Shown here piece after piece: positions 34,286 to 44,573 of a DNA stretch of 64,000 nt (within the stretch, counting starts at the first letter, position 1; the number at the start of each line of letters is the position of its first letter). The position numbers and the translations under genes were made by a program. Source of the stretch: Apostichopus japonicus (taxonomy: Eukaryota > Echinodermata > Holothuroidea > Aspidochirotida > Stichopodidae); the NCBI RefSeq assembly GCF_037975245.1, contig NC_092579.1, forward strand, positions 2,905,001 through 2,969,000, in the 5' to 3' direction. The notes below the pieces were generated by a model. That model ran no database searches, was not told the origin of the DNA, and saw only the letters and a list, made by a program, of their open reading frames with translations.

Positions 34286-36163
34286 TACCGGCATGAGACG
34301 TTTCTTTGTGCGCGAGTTCTTCACACCCTTTAAAGGAGGATTCACTGTTTGATATCTCAAACACATTGTTTCATTCTTTCATGGAATTTTCGGCCGTTCA
34401 TTCACTACTCTTTCCGTACATACAATTATATTCAGCTTCTCATGCATATATAGATAATTCACTAATTAGCGAGTAATTGCCTGAAGAATCATGATTGACA
34501 GGTTTTTTTCGGCGGCCATTACGTATTTAAATTTCCACCCAATTTCCCAGTAGCCTACTTCATAATTCATGAGCGTTTCAAACGGCCAATGAGCAGGAAG
34601 CAAGTATTTGCAAGTGAGCCCTAGTGAACACCAGTGAGCCCTTGAAGTAGTATTAGCAAGCACAAGGGTACATGTGTATCCAATCTCTGCAGTATAGAAC
34701 TGTAATACTTCACGGGGAATACAACCATATAGGTAGGCAGCACACTTGATGCAAAGACAACATTGATTGGAAGCCATACAGACGAAAGTTGCCCCCTCCC
34801 CTAACACAGAGGAAAGCAAGAAAACGAGATCAATGTTAGAAGTCTGACGTTCAAAGGTTGAGATTTGGAAGGAAATTGTCATATGGCAATCGTTAGAGAT
34901 GGCGAAAGGTTTTAGTTCCGACGTACAGGTGGCCAAATTACTTCTTTCCAGGTTTGTACCTATATGGTTAGGTTCAGTGGCTTCGCCAAGGGTATACTGG
35001 GGGGCTAGGGGTGGGTGGGCACGTGCCCTCCCAAACAAAAATCGTGCCCCCAAGGTGCCCCCTATAGATGCGATTTCTAGTGTTAAAAATTTCCTTTCCT
35101 TTCCAGATTCTTTAGCAAGGTTTTACGTCAAGTATGGAGCTTGTCCCTGATAAAATATACAAAATTAGCAATATTTTCAAGTTTGTATAAATCAGTATGA
35201 GGAACTGGCCGCCATTTTGTATTGTCAAACATTGAAGTTGGTATACGGTCTTGTTCAAGGCCAGGCCCTCTCACTCGACCTCACAACACTGTCCATTGGT
35301 AACTTGTCACACCCACACACCAAAGTGTACACAATTTAAACAAGAGGGCAATCCACGGAGTTGAATATCTCATCACAAACAATTGATTTCAAATGAACAA
35401 ATTTATTATTAGCTATGCAATCTGGAAAAACGTTTTTAAAGAAAACATGACTACATTCTTAAAATACACATTTGACATTTAACCACCTGACCTTTGACAT
35501 TGGTTTCCATGGCAACAACATATTTTGATAGTACTTGATATTTTCGTTATACCTGTGAAGGTTCCATGTCAACTCTATTTTTTTCCCTTGGAGTAATAGC
35601 AAAGATAAATTTTAACTATTTGTTTTACCTTTCATCTTTGACCTTTTCTTCCTGGGGTCTGCGAGACACAAGGGTTCACCAAGTTTGAGAAAAATCGGCC
35701 CACCCATTTTAGGAGGTCTTTTTATTATTAACACAACATTTTTCAGAAACAATCATTGAATGACACAATGACAAACACACACATACCCAAACCCAAACGC
35801 TCGCACACGTTTTAATCAATCCCTCAGTCATGGACTTCTGGTCACCATGGTTAAACCCCCACCTCCAGAGTAGCTACTCAAGATAACCAATCATTACCAT
35901 GCCAACTGTTGCTATGGCAACTGACGTAGCCGTATATGACCCAACTGTCAAAGGAACTACAATATCTGCTCCCGCTATGGGAGCGATGAGATAAAAAACA
36001 TTCCTGGGGCACTTGCATTAATGTGCAACTTTAACGCTTACTATTTTTAATATTAAAAATATGTATTATCAACCAACTATGATTTTTCTTTTAGTCCCCA
36101 GAATGTTGCAACAAAAGTCAACATTGAAGCCACTTTATATACTTTATCCGAAGGCCAATATAT

Positions 36164-36304
36164 ACACATATATATATATATATAAATGTGTATGTGTGTG
36201 TGTATATATATATTTGTATATATATATGTATATATATATATTATATATATACACATATATATATAATATATATGTGTATATATATATACATATATATATA
36301 TATG

Positions 36305-36336
<32 letters not shown>

Positions 36337-36385
36337 TATATATACATATATATATATATATATGTGTGTATATATATATATATAT
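36164..36385. repeat. Expanded (AT)n/(GTAT)n tract replacing exon 2
   Basis: About 220 bp of AT and TATATGTA repeats. It ends at TTGAAGGTATTAATT, which aligns with the last bases of exon 2 and its donor in unit A (TTTAAGGTATCAATC). Reading frames rich in Tyr and Ile here are artefacts. Confidence 0.9.
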
Positions 36386-38700
36386 TGAAGGTATTAATTT
36401 TGTTAATGGTGAAATTGTTTTTATTTTCTTATAATTAAGATTATTATATATGCGCTGACTTTACTAAATGTATTGGTTTGTCATAGCTTCATACGGTGAA
36501 TTGGGCCTAAATCAACGTTAAAAAAAAAAAAAAAAAATTGGGGTACACTCAAAGCCTTGGGATGAACCGGTCAGGACTCAATGTGATTGTGAAGCTATGT
36601 AGGCACAAACAAAGAATGAGACCAAAAATCTTAACACACAAAACGTTCATCCACAATGAGTAAAAAAGTGTACAGAAGTTGTTTCGATTTCTCTAATTGG
36701 TTGTGCGATTATTCGAAAGGGTTAAGAACTAAACACTGCCCGAAACTAAAGCTTTATTCTGATACAATCTCCTATAAATATTATTATTGTTATTATGAAG
36801 TCATACACTGAAAAAATAAACTAGTCAATATTGCCACGGACTAACGTTAAATTAGTCTGTAACGTTAGTCAATGCACACGGACTAGCAAAAATCTTCGTT
36901 TCATCGCTGCTTCTTAGTCAGTTTACACTGACTAAGGAAAATATAATCGCAGCTAAGTCGGTGGCGACGGACTAAGGTATTTTAACCCATGGACTAAGAA
37001 CGATACGCCCCCCGATTTACGCCATAATCGTAGCTTAGTCGGTGTCGACGGACTAATGTATTTTAACCCAATTCGATTCACTTCAATTTGGAAACCGAGA
37101 GGCAACGGCAGCTTGCTGGACTTGGCATAGTTTCATACGATCACTCTAAGCAACTTTCAACCGTAAATCACCCAAGAAGGTCTTTAGAAGAATGGAGGTA
37201 TTAACTGCCATCATCGGCCTACCTGTTATTCCTTTCACTTGAAGGTAAAATTAAAGTTAATTGTTAGGCCACTGGCACTAGTACTGTATTATGGTTAGTG
37301 TAACGCTACCGTTGTCACGCTGGCGTTTCGCAATACACAAGTGCAATGACAGTGAGTAGCCTATAGGCTTCCACTGGGTACTGCAGTGCATTCTCAACAC
37401 TAAAGTGTGCATTCTAAACACCAATTAACAATGTGTTATGTGTGTATTGGGCTAGATTGAACAGTGGCACATAATCTTCTAATTTATTCCCAAACAAATA
37501 CTGGAACTATAAGTCTCAATAGTTTATTTGAAGTCTACACTCATTTGGTAAAGATTTCCTGTAATTTCCCATGTGAATCTAAATGGGTAGGCTTTGTGAT
37601 ATTGAATAAGCAAGGCTAGACCTTCAAACGTACAGTCACAGTAGGCTGAACAAATTATGTTGGCTAGTCAACGGTATTATATGTTGCGAGCAGTCAGGAT
37701 GCACGCTTCAGTTCTATTTAACCTTTTCATTTATCATTTTTTAGTATTTAATTTCCGGTCACGCCCAGGAAACAATTGCGACATTCCTTCACGGTCGACT
37801 TGTTTACTGTAAGAAGTATTAACCGTTTTTTCTCAGGAAAGCTTGATAGTCTGAAGTTATTATAACATGTGCTTTTAGTATACTGCCAAAAGAGTAAGTT
37901 GTTGTATTTGTATTGATCTTTTATGTAGAAGTAACGGAAAATTTAGTATGTTTAGTTTGGTCTGATTGCACGTTTTTTTTTTTCTGTCCAATGTAGTGCA
38001 GGGTTCACTTGCGCGAATTCAAATTATTCTGTTTTACTTTATGTATTTGTATATGCATCGATTCGTAGATTATGATGTTTTTTTGACATTTATTTGTAAT
38101 TCAAGCATATCTGTTTAGTAGCAAAGTTTAAAGGTTAAGATTAATTAGTTTTCTCTTTTTGATCCTAGATTGAATGAAACTCATTGACATAAATAATAGA
38201 TCAGATGATACAGTTTAACGCAGTTGCTAAAACTCTGGGTATTCTCTAGTCTTCGCCGGTCCATTATATACTTCAGTACTACTAGTAAGACTAAATCAAA
38301 ACGACCGAAAGACAAACTTAGTGTAACAAAGTACTGATTCTCCTCTAGCCTAGGTCTAAACAGGCTTGTTATGTGAGCAAGCAAAATAACTAAAAACGAT
38401 TAGGCCTATAAATAAGTTGGCTCAGTGCATTTGTGTTTCTAAAATTTTATATTGTTAAAGATCATAAAAACAAACAAAGATTTAGCCCATGCTTTATTAT
38501 CTCTGTATTCTGGGCATTTGATTCTGGTTGCAATGGTGATGACACTCTGGTTCAAATGTTCAGCTTTAAATACAGTCTTCTTCAAACTTTGGGATTGTAT
38601 TTTGAGACTATAGTGGAAGCAAATCTCACATAACTTTGTGGTGATAACTTTATTTAATTTTTTTTCAAATGATGAATACTTTGCTGTTTCTTTTTTCCAG

Positions 38701-38915
38701 CAGGAATTGAAAAGCCAAATATCTAAGTCAAGGGTGAGGTTTCCTGTGATGTACGACACCAGTGTGGAGGCAACAACAGAAGAGGAGAACTGTGTTATAT
38801 ATGGCTTAAAGACATGTTTTAAGATGATATATTGGTACCCTTCGCAGAACAAAAGAGTTTATCCAAGAGTCCAAAAAGCAAAGGAACAAGTACTACAGAG
38901 AAAAAAGATGGAAGA
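38701..38915 (+). CDS. Unidentified coding-like exon inside the CACTA-like element
   Basis: Open for about 72 codons between a TTTTTTCCAG acceptor and a GTGAGT donor. It starts QELKSQISKSRVRFP and ends with a basic helix (RVQKAKEQVLQRKKMEE). A possible 3' exon follows the acceptor at 40690 and stops within ten codons, with AATAAA at about 40917. I do not recognise the protein. It may be a relic of a second element gene or a captured host exon. Confidence 0.35.
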
Positions 38916-39051
38916 GTGAGTGTAACTATTGTACCCAACTGTTTAATGATATTAAAGATACTTTTCATAACCTGTTTAAAAAAAAAAAACAGTCTAGTAT
39001 ATCATTTACGTGCAAGCTTCATAAGTTTGGTCAAATTTTCACTGATCTGTA

Positions 39052-40437
39052 GAGCGGGAGTCCAGAAGGTTTGGTTAGTTGGGAAGGTAACAAATTGCCT
39101 GGTACATCACAATGTTCACAATGCATTCCTGTATATGAAACCTGACGACTGGCAAACCGACTGTGGTGGATGTGGCTGGGAGAGCAATTTTAAAGTCACC
39201 TAATAGCTAACCTAGATCAGCTTTCATGGTAACCACATCAAAGTAAGAACAATATGTCAGGTATGGCCCCAAGAGCAACAAATGGTCATCGCCAGTAATT
39301 ATTGGTGGTGGTGTACCCCTGCCAGTGATCAACAATTGACCCCTCACGGCTGAACTAGGTCAGCTCATGAGGTAACCACTTGAAACCTACTGGAAAATGT
39401 TGGTTAGGACTTCAGATACAAGGGATGGGCATTGCCAGTAATTTTTATTGGTGGGGTACCCCTGCCAGTAGACCCCCAATATGCCCATCCCCTCATTGAC
39501 CGAGGTGAGCTCATGATTTGACCAGTTGAAACCTACAGGAAAATGATAGGTATCACTTCATATGTAAGGATGTGGCATTTCCAGTATTTTATATTGGTGG
39601 GCCACCACTGCCAGAGTCCGCCAATCCCTTACATATACAGTAGAATCCTGTCAATCATTTTCCAGTAGTTTTCAACTGGTTAAATCATGAGCTGACCTAG
39701 ATCAATGAGGGGGGGGGGGCATTTTGGGGGTCTACTGGCAGGGGTACCCCACTAATATAAATTACTGGAAATGCCCATCCCTTACATATAGAGTCCTGCC
39801 AATCATGTTACATTAGTTTTCAACTGGTTACCTCATGAGCTAATCTAGGTCAATGAGGGAATGGGCATTTTGGGGGTCTACTGGCAGGGGTCCCCCCCCT
39901 AATATAAATTACTGGAAATGCCACATCCTTACATATGAAGTGATACCATTTTCCAATAGTTTTCAACTGGTTACATCATGAGCTCATCTAGGTCAATGGG
40001 GGATGGGCATTTTGGGGGTCTACTGGCAGGGGTACCCACCAATAAAAATTACTGGCAATGCCCATCAGTTGTATCTGAAGTCCTAACCAACATTTTCCAG
40101 TAGGTTTCAAGTGGTTACCTCATGAGCTGACCTAGTTCAGCCGTGAGGGGTCAATTGTTGATCACTGGCAGGGATACCCCACCACCAATAATTACTGGCA
40201 ATGGCCATTTGTTGCTCTTGGGGCCATACCTGACACATTGTACTTACTTTGATGTGTTACCATGAAAACTGATCTAGGTTAGCTATCAGGTGACTTTAAA
40301 ATTGCTCTCCCATTCACACCCACCACAGTCGGTTTGCCAGTCGTCAGGTTTCATATACAGGAATGCACTGTGAACATTGTGATGTACAAGGCAATTGGTT
40401 ACCTTCCCAGCTAACCAAACCCTCTGGGCTCCCGGTC
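39052..40437. mobile_element. Foldback element nested in the CACTA-like element
   Basis: A 1,386-bp segment whose halves are inverted copies over several hundred bases. The left end is GAGCGGGAGTCCAGAAGG; the right end read in reverse is GACCGGGAGCCCAGAGGG. It is flanked by TA on both sides (39050-39051, 40438-40439). Each arm contains tandem subrepeats with the phrases CTGGCAGGGGTACCCC and CATGAGCT. The 50-codon frames with KPDDWQTDCGGC at both ends are the two arms and not genes. Confidence 0.85.
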
Positions 40438-41884
40438 TATTGGGATCATTATTAACATGATTAACATAATTATTAAGCTTTGAAAAATAACTTGGTGTCA
40501 TGCTATGCAAAGCTAATAATTATTTGGTAAAGCTGCTATTCCTGGCTTATAATTTGAGGGACCTAGATTAAATGTATACCTCCCAATATGTTATAAAATT
40601 TTAATGTAAATGTATGTTTATGATAATGTGGGTTATCATGTGCTATATCTGTATCTGTGCTTACACGTATATCATCTTTTCTGTTCACAGGTCAATAATG
40701 GTGCAGATTTTGGCTTCCTGAAGACAATTGGGAGGCCATTTGTAGTTAAGAGAAACACTCTTTGTTCGTGAAGACTTAACTGGTGTCGATTTGGGGTACC
40801 ACTTTAAAACGAAAGTCATGAGGAACTCTTGCCCAAGATTCAACTTTGCATTATTGTGCAGTGCTATACTTTTGCGATTCATGTTTGATCCATTAACTTG
40901 TCTTAACTTTGTTGGAATAAAATCATATTATCAGATTTTTGTTTACAGTGATTTCTTCTCTATCTGTCGAAAGTCAGCCTATGTAGACATCAGAAGTTTT
41001 ATCAGAAATAAATACTGCCAACGTACACATTATTTGTGTTTCTTCTGCTCTCTTTTCTTTCAGTGATGCTAGTCAGTGAAACTAGTCGGGTTTAATTCTT
41101 TCAGTGATTCTAGTCAGTGCAACTAGTCAGTCGATACCGACTAAGAAAGGTTAGTCGGGAGAGGCACCATCCTGACTAATGTAAAACCTGCTATAAACTA
41201 GTCGGTGGCTCATATAAATTAGTCGGTAAAGACCGACTAATGTCACCAACTAATGTAACTTACTAATATACATTTACCGACTAAGAAATTGTTGATCGAC
41301 TTAGCTGACGGACTAAGATGACCGACTAAGAAATCCAACTGACTAAGGAATAAATTAGTCGGTATAGCAACTGACTAAGGCTATGTTAGTCGGGAGAGGC
41401 ACCAGATGGACTAACGTTATGTTAGTCGGTGAACCAATTTAAGTTTTCAGTGTAGACAGGGGCGTGCACAGCATTTCAACTGGCCGGGTGGGGTCACCAA
41501 AAGTTCGCACCTGAACCTTCACGGAAGGGCCAGAGGCGGATGAAGGATATTAAAAGGGGTGTTATCCTGAGGTCATTGAAGCCGACAGCCATGTAGGTAT
41601 GGGGCACTTCCCAGAAGAAACAAAAGCTTCAAATTCTGCCGATATTGAGGCATATAGAGTGGTCTGGGGGATACAAACCCCAGAAAATAATTGAATTGAG
41701 ATGTGATGCGAAGCGTGACTTTGCAAGTATCTGATGTGTTTATGAGCGTCGTGTACACTGGAGTATATGATTTACTATTCAATAATATAATGGTTTACTT
41801 ACTGATAAATCCCTTTCTTTGTCTTCTAACATTGCATATATTGCCATTCTTTACAACCACTCTTGACTGTTTGGTCTTCTGCAG

Positions 41885-42637
41885 GATATTCGAACATATT
41901 GCCGAGAAGACGGTTACCTGGATAGTGATCGACTTTATGACATGGCAGACCAATTAGATTCAGTACTCTCTCACTTAACCGACCAGATCAGTTTATATTC
42001 GTCCCAGGGAGGTTTGCTTGGCAACCTGTTAATCGTATCTTCGTTTATCCCGTCACCTCTAAGAACTGCCCTCTTTTACTACGGTGGATACTTGACTTTG
42101 GGTTCTAGAGTTGGGCACATCAGTAACTTAGTTTTGAAAAGCATTAGAGATGATATAAATGAGGAAGAACTGAACGGCACCCTCTTCCGAATGCGTAAAG
42201 GGCATCACAACATCGAAGTTTATAAGGTAGCACGTAAAGGCATCGACAGTCTACCTGCAGCAGCATCAGCAGCAAAGTTACTCATGAACGGCAAAATGCT
42301 TCTCAGCGAGGAAGAGTCACAGAAGATCATTCGCAGACTTCACAATATTGAAAAGATTGTGCCATCGATTTTGAAAGGCGAGAAAATAGACCTAGATGAC
42401 CTTTTAGAACTATGCACCAATTTATACGAGATCCTTGATCATTTCGACGCACTTACCATTGTTCGAGAAACTTGGCAGAAAGTTAAAGGGCAGATTTATG
42501 AACTGAAAAAGGGTTCAACGAATGCTGTTGGATCGTTCAAAGGGCACAAAAGTGCCATCAGTTCAGAATTGAAGAGCGTCCTCGGCGGTTCTTTTCAGTT
42601 ACTTGGCTCAAAGGTTATTAAACTTTACAGTATTTAA
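41885..42637 (+). CDS. Unit B exon 3 (hairpin exon)
   Basis: Starts [20 protein letters not shown] after the CTGCAG acceptor and remains open for 250 codons to TAA. It is closely similar to unit A exon 3, with the same apolar hairpin ([21 protein letters not shown]). Confidence 0.7.
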   Translation, partial: DIRTYCREDGYLDSDRLYDMADQLDSVLSHLTDQISLYSSQGGLLGNLLIVSSFIPSPLRTALFYYGGYLTLGSRVGHISNLVLKSIRDDINEEELNGTLFRMRKGHHNIEVYKVARKGIDSLPAAASAAKLLMNGKMLLSEEESQKIIRRLHNIEKIVPSILKGEKIDLDDLLELCTNLYEILDHFDALTIVRETWQKVKGQIYELKKGSTNAVGSFKGHKSAISSELKSVLGGSFQLLGSKVIKLYSI

Positions 42638-43282
42638 CAAGAAATAAAATAGTTCATACACCCACCACATATATCGAAAGCAATAATAAAGGTATGCGAT
42701 GGAAATTGCATGTGTTTATGTGACGCCTTCGGTTGTAAACACGATAAGTCAAACGTCAATAAGTATAGGCAATATATGAAGCTACAAACCTAACCTAATA
42801 ATTTGTTATATGACCTTTGACCGCTGACCCTCTCATGTCATCGCTCACGAATCTAAACAGCGGATGCCTGGGTAAACACCTACCGACTTTGACTTCCACG
42901 AGCCTTGTCACTTGTGAGAAGTGTTCTACAAACTTGGTTCTAATGAGCTTTGACCTCTGACCTTTAGCCATATAACGTCTAACAGTGACAAATTAGTCCA
43001 TTGAGCTTGCAGATTAGGAGAAGTTTGTGGCACACTTTTCGCACGACTTTGGACGTTGGACGATGGAATTGTTTAAGACTTGTCGTTCAATATATATGGT
43101 ACCCACTATTCAAAGGACCAGCACACTGCTGATTAGAACACACTATATTCTTTTAATGCGCTTAGATGGTGAGAGTCACCGATGCCCGAGCTTACATACT
43201 TATGTGAAAACATTGATCAAATCCATGGCCTTCTGCAGCCCCAAGATCACCCAATTAGCCTATCTCTCTCCTTTTCTTTCAG

Positions 43283-43460
43283 ACTATGGTCGAATGTCTT
43301 CAGTGGAACATTAAGCGTATTGAATATCTATTATGAGGCAGAGAACATCGATTCCACGAAAGGACACATCAGAAATAAGAAGGCCTTGGTACGTGAACTT
43401 CGAGCTATTGCGAGAAACGTAAGACAAATTTGTGCTGGGTTAGACTCTTGTACAAACTAA
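43283..43460 (+). pseudogene. Unit B exon 4, out of phase
   Basis: Reads [19 protein letters not shown] to CAGLDSCTN. Eight bases present at the start of unit A exon 4 (AGTATGGG) are missing, so the length is 3n+1 and exon 3 can no longer join it in frame. Confidence 0.65.
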
Positions 43461-44337
43461 AGGTCGTGGTCTTTATATGCTGAACATTCGCCAGGTTTAT
43501 ACACCTTATCTTTAAATACAGGATTGGCAGAGAAGGGATGGGCTACTAAAAGGTGTGTGTTTGTGGGGGAGGGGTGGGGGTGAGGGTTAACCCATCATGA
43601 ATTGCCCTCATAGGACGTTTGGTGACATATTTTGATCGTATCTTATGATAATAATAGTTTTGATTTCTTTTTGCGCAATATTATCCAATAAAATCATTTC
43701 TGGACAATCGCACAAGCTTTCAATGGACTTGTTTCCATTGACTTATCTGCATCATTCAAAATAGATACCGTTTCTGTATAAAACATAGAAATATTTAAAA
43801 AAAAGCAAAACTAATTGAAACTAAGAAGAAAGATATAGCTCAGTCACTCCCTATTCCCCTTTTCCACCTCCCCCTACCCCCCCACCCCCATAAAAACACC
43901 CGTCTAGAATAGTAAAATATTGTGTACATTATATATACTCAACTTGATAGGCGTATGAATAAACATTATGTTGTTGTTTTGTTTATATGAAGACGTATTA
44001 GTTTCACCCTCCTACTGTGAGATCTTTCTTAGGTATAAACAGGTGTATTTTCTTTGTTAGTTTGTGTGGATTCACTTTTTATTAATTGTTGTTTATAATT
44101 GTTGTACTTGTCTTAGTAAAGGTGGTGATGTAAATATTTATTCTCGTAATATAAGTTTTTTAATTATCAGTCTTATGTTAAACGTAGCATTTAGAAGTTT
44201 ACTTTCACATTATTTTATAACATTAGTGTCAGATTAAAACTGTAAAACACGCAAGTTTGCATTTTACCCTCATATATTAATGTGCTGAAATTATTTAACT
44301 TAATCTTCCAATTTTTGTAAAATGTGGCGTGTACATA

Positions 44338-44341
44338 TTTA

Positions 44342-44376
<35 letters not shown>

Positions 44377-44413
44377 TAAGATTTTCATTTATATATATAT
44401 ATATATATATATA
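44338..44413. repeat. (AT)n microsatellite at the B/C junction
   Basis: Two AT runs, counterpart of 31345-31458. Confidence 0.9.
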
Positions 44414-44573
44414 CTGTTATTGGGGGATGTGCTAGTTTGGATGATGTTATTCAACTATAGGCCTAACGTGAGGCCTTCCACAGGAAAAGACAGACAACAA
44501 CTTCATAAGGCACATTATCATGAATGATAAAGGCTATTATTTTATTCACTAATTTTTATATGGTGTGATTATC

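Larger units (their letters stand above)
36806..41452. mobile_element. CACTA-like DNA element, 4.65 kb, unit B only
   Basis: Ends CACTGAAAA / TTTTCAGTG are inverted repeats flanked by TA (36804-36805, 41453-41454). Unit A has the empty site GAAGTCATAGACAGG at 27043. Both subterminal regions (36830-37060 and 41080-41430) are packed with short repeats of GACTAA/TTAGTC in both directions, with TTAGTCGG as a common word. CACT ends, short duplications and dense subterminal motifs are typical of CACTA-type elements. No transposase was recognised; the inside holds one coding-like exon and a foldback element. Confidence 0.8.
33119..43460 (+). pseudogene. Unit B gene, probably defective
   Basis: Exon 1 (33119-33201) is intact: [18 protein letters not shown], then TALSSNLDE. 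Exon 2 is missing: where it should be, unit B has an expanded AT tract (36164-36385) that runs into TTGAAG and the intron. Joining exon 1 (phase 2) directly to exon 3 (phase 0) would break the frame. Exon 3 (41885-42637) is open to its stop, with a 9-bp insertion adding three residues to an Ala-rich stretch. Exon 4 (43283-43460) has lost 8 bp right after its acceptor and is out of phase. Translation could restart at the ATG at 41942, but that product would lack a signal peptide. Confidence 0.7.
31458..44411. repeat. Tandem duplication unit B
   Basis: Starts at CTGTTATTGGGGGATGTGCT, repeated at the start of unit C. It is longer than A because of a 381-bp hAT MITE and a 4,647-bp CACTA-like element. 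Confidence 0.85.

Noticed and set aside
36077-36438. Tyr/Ile-rich proteins on both strands
   Set aside because: They are translations of AT and TATATG microsatellite repeats.
39032-39203. Conserved small protein with KPDDWQTDCGGC
   Set aside because: Its apparent conservation with 40286-40510 comes from the two arms of the foldback element.
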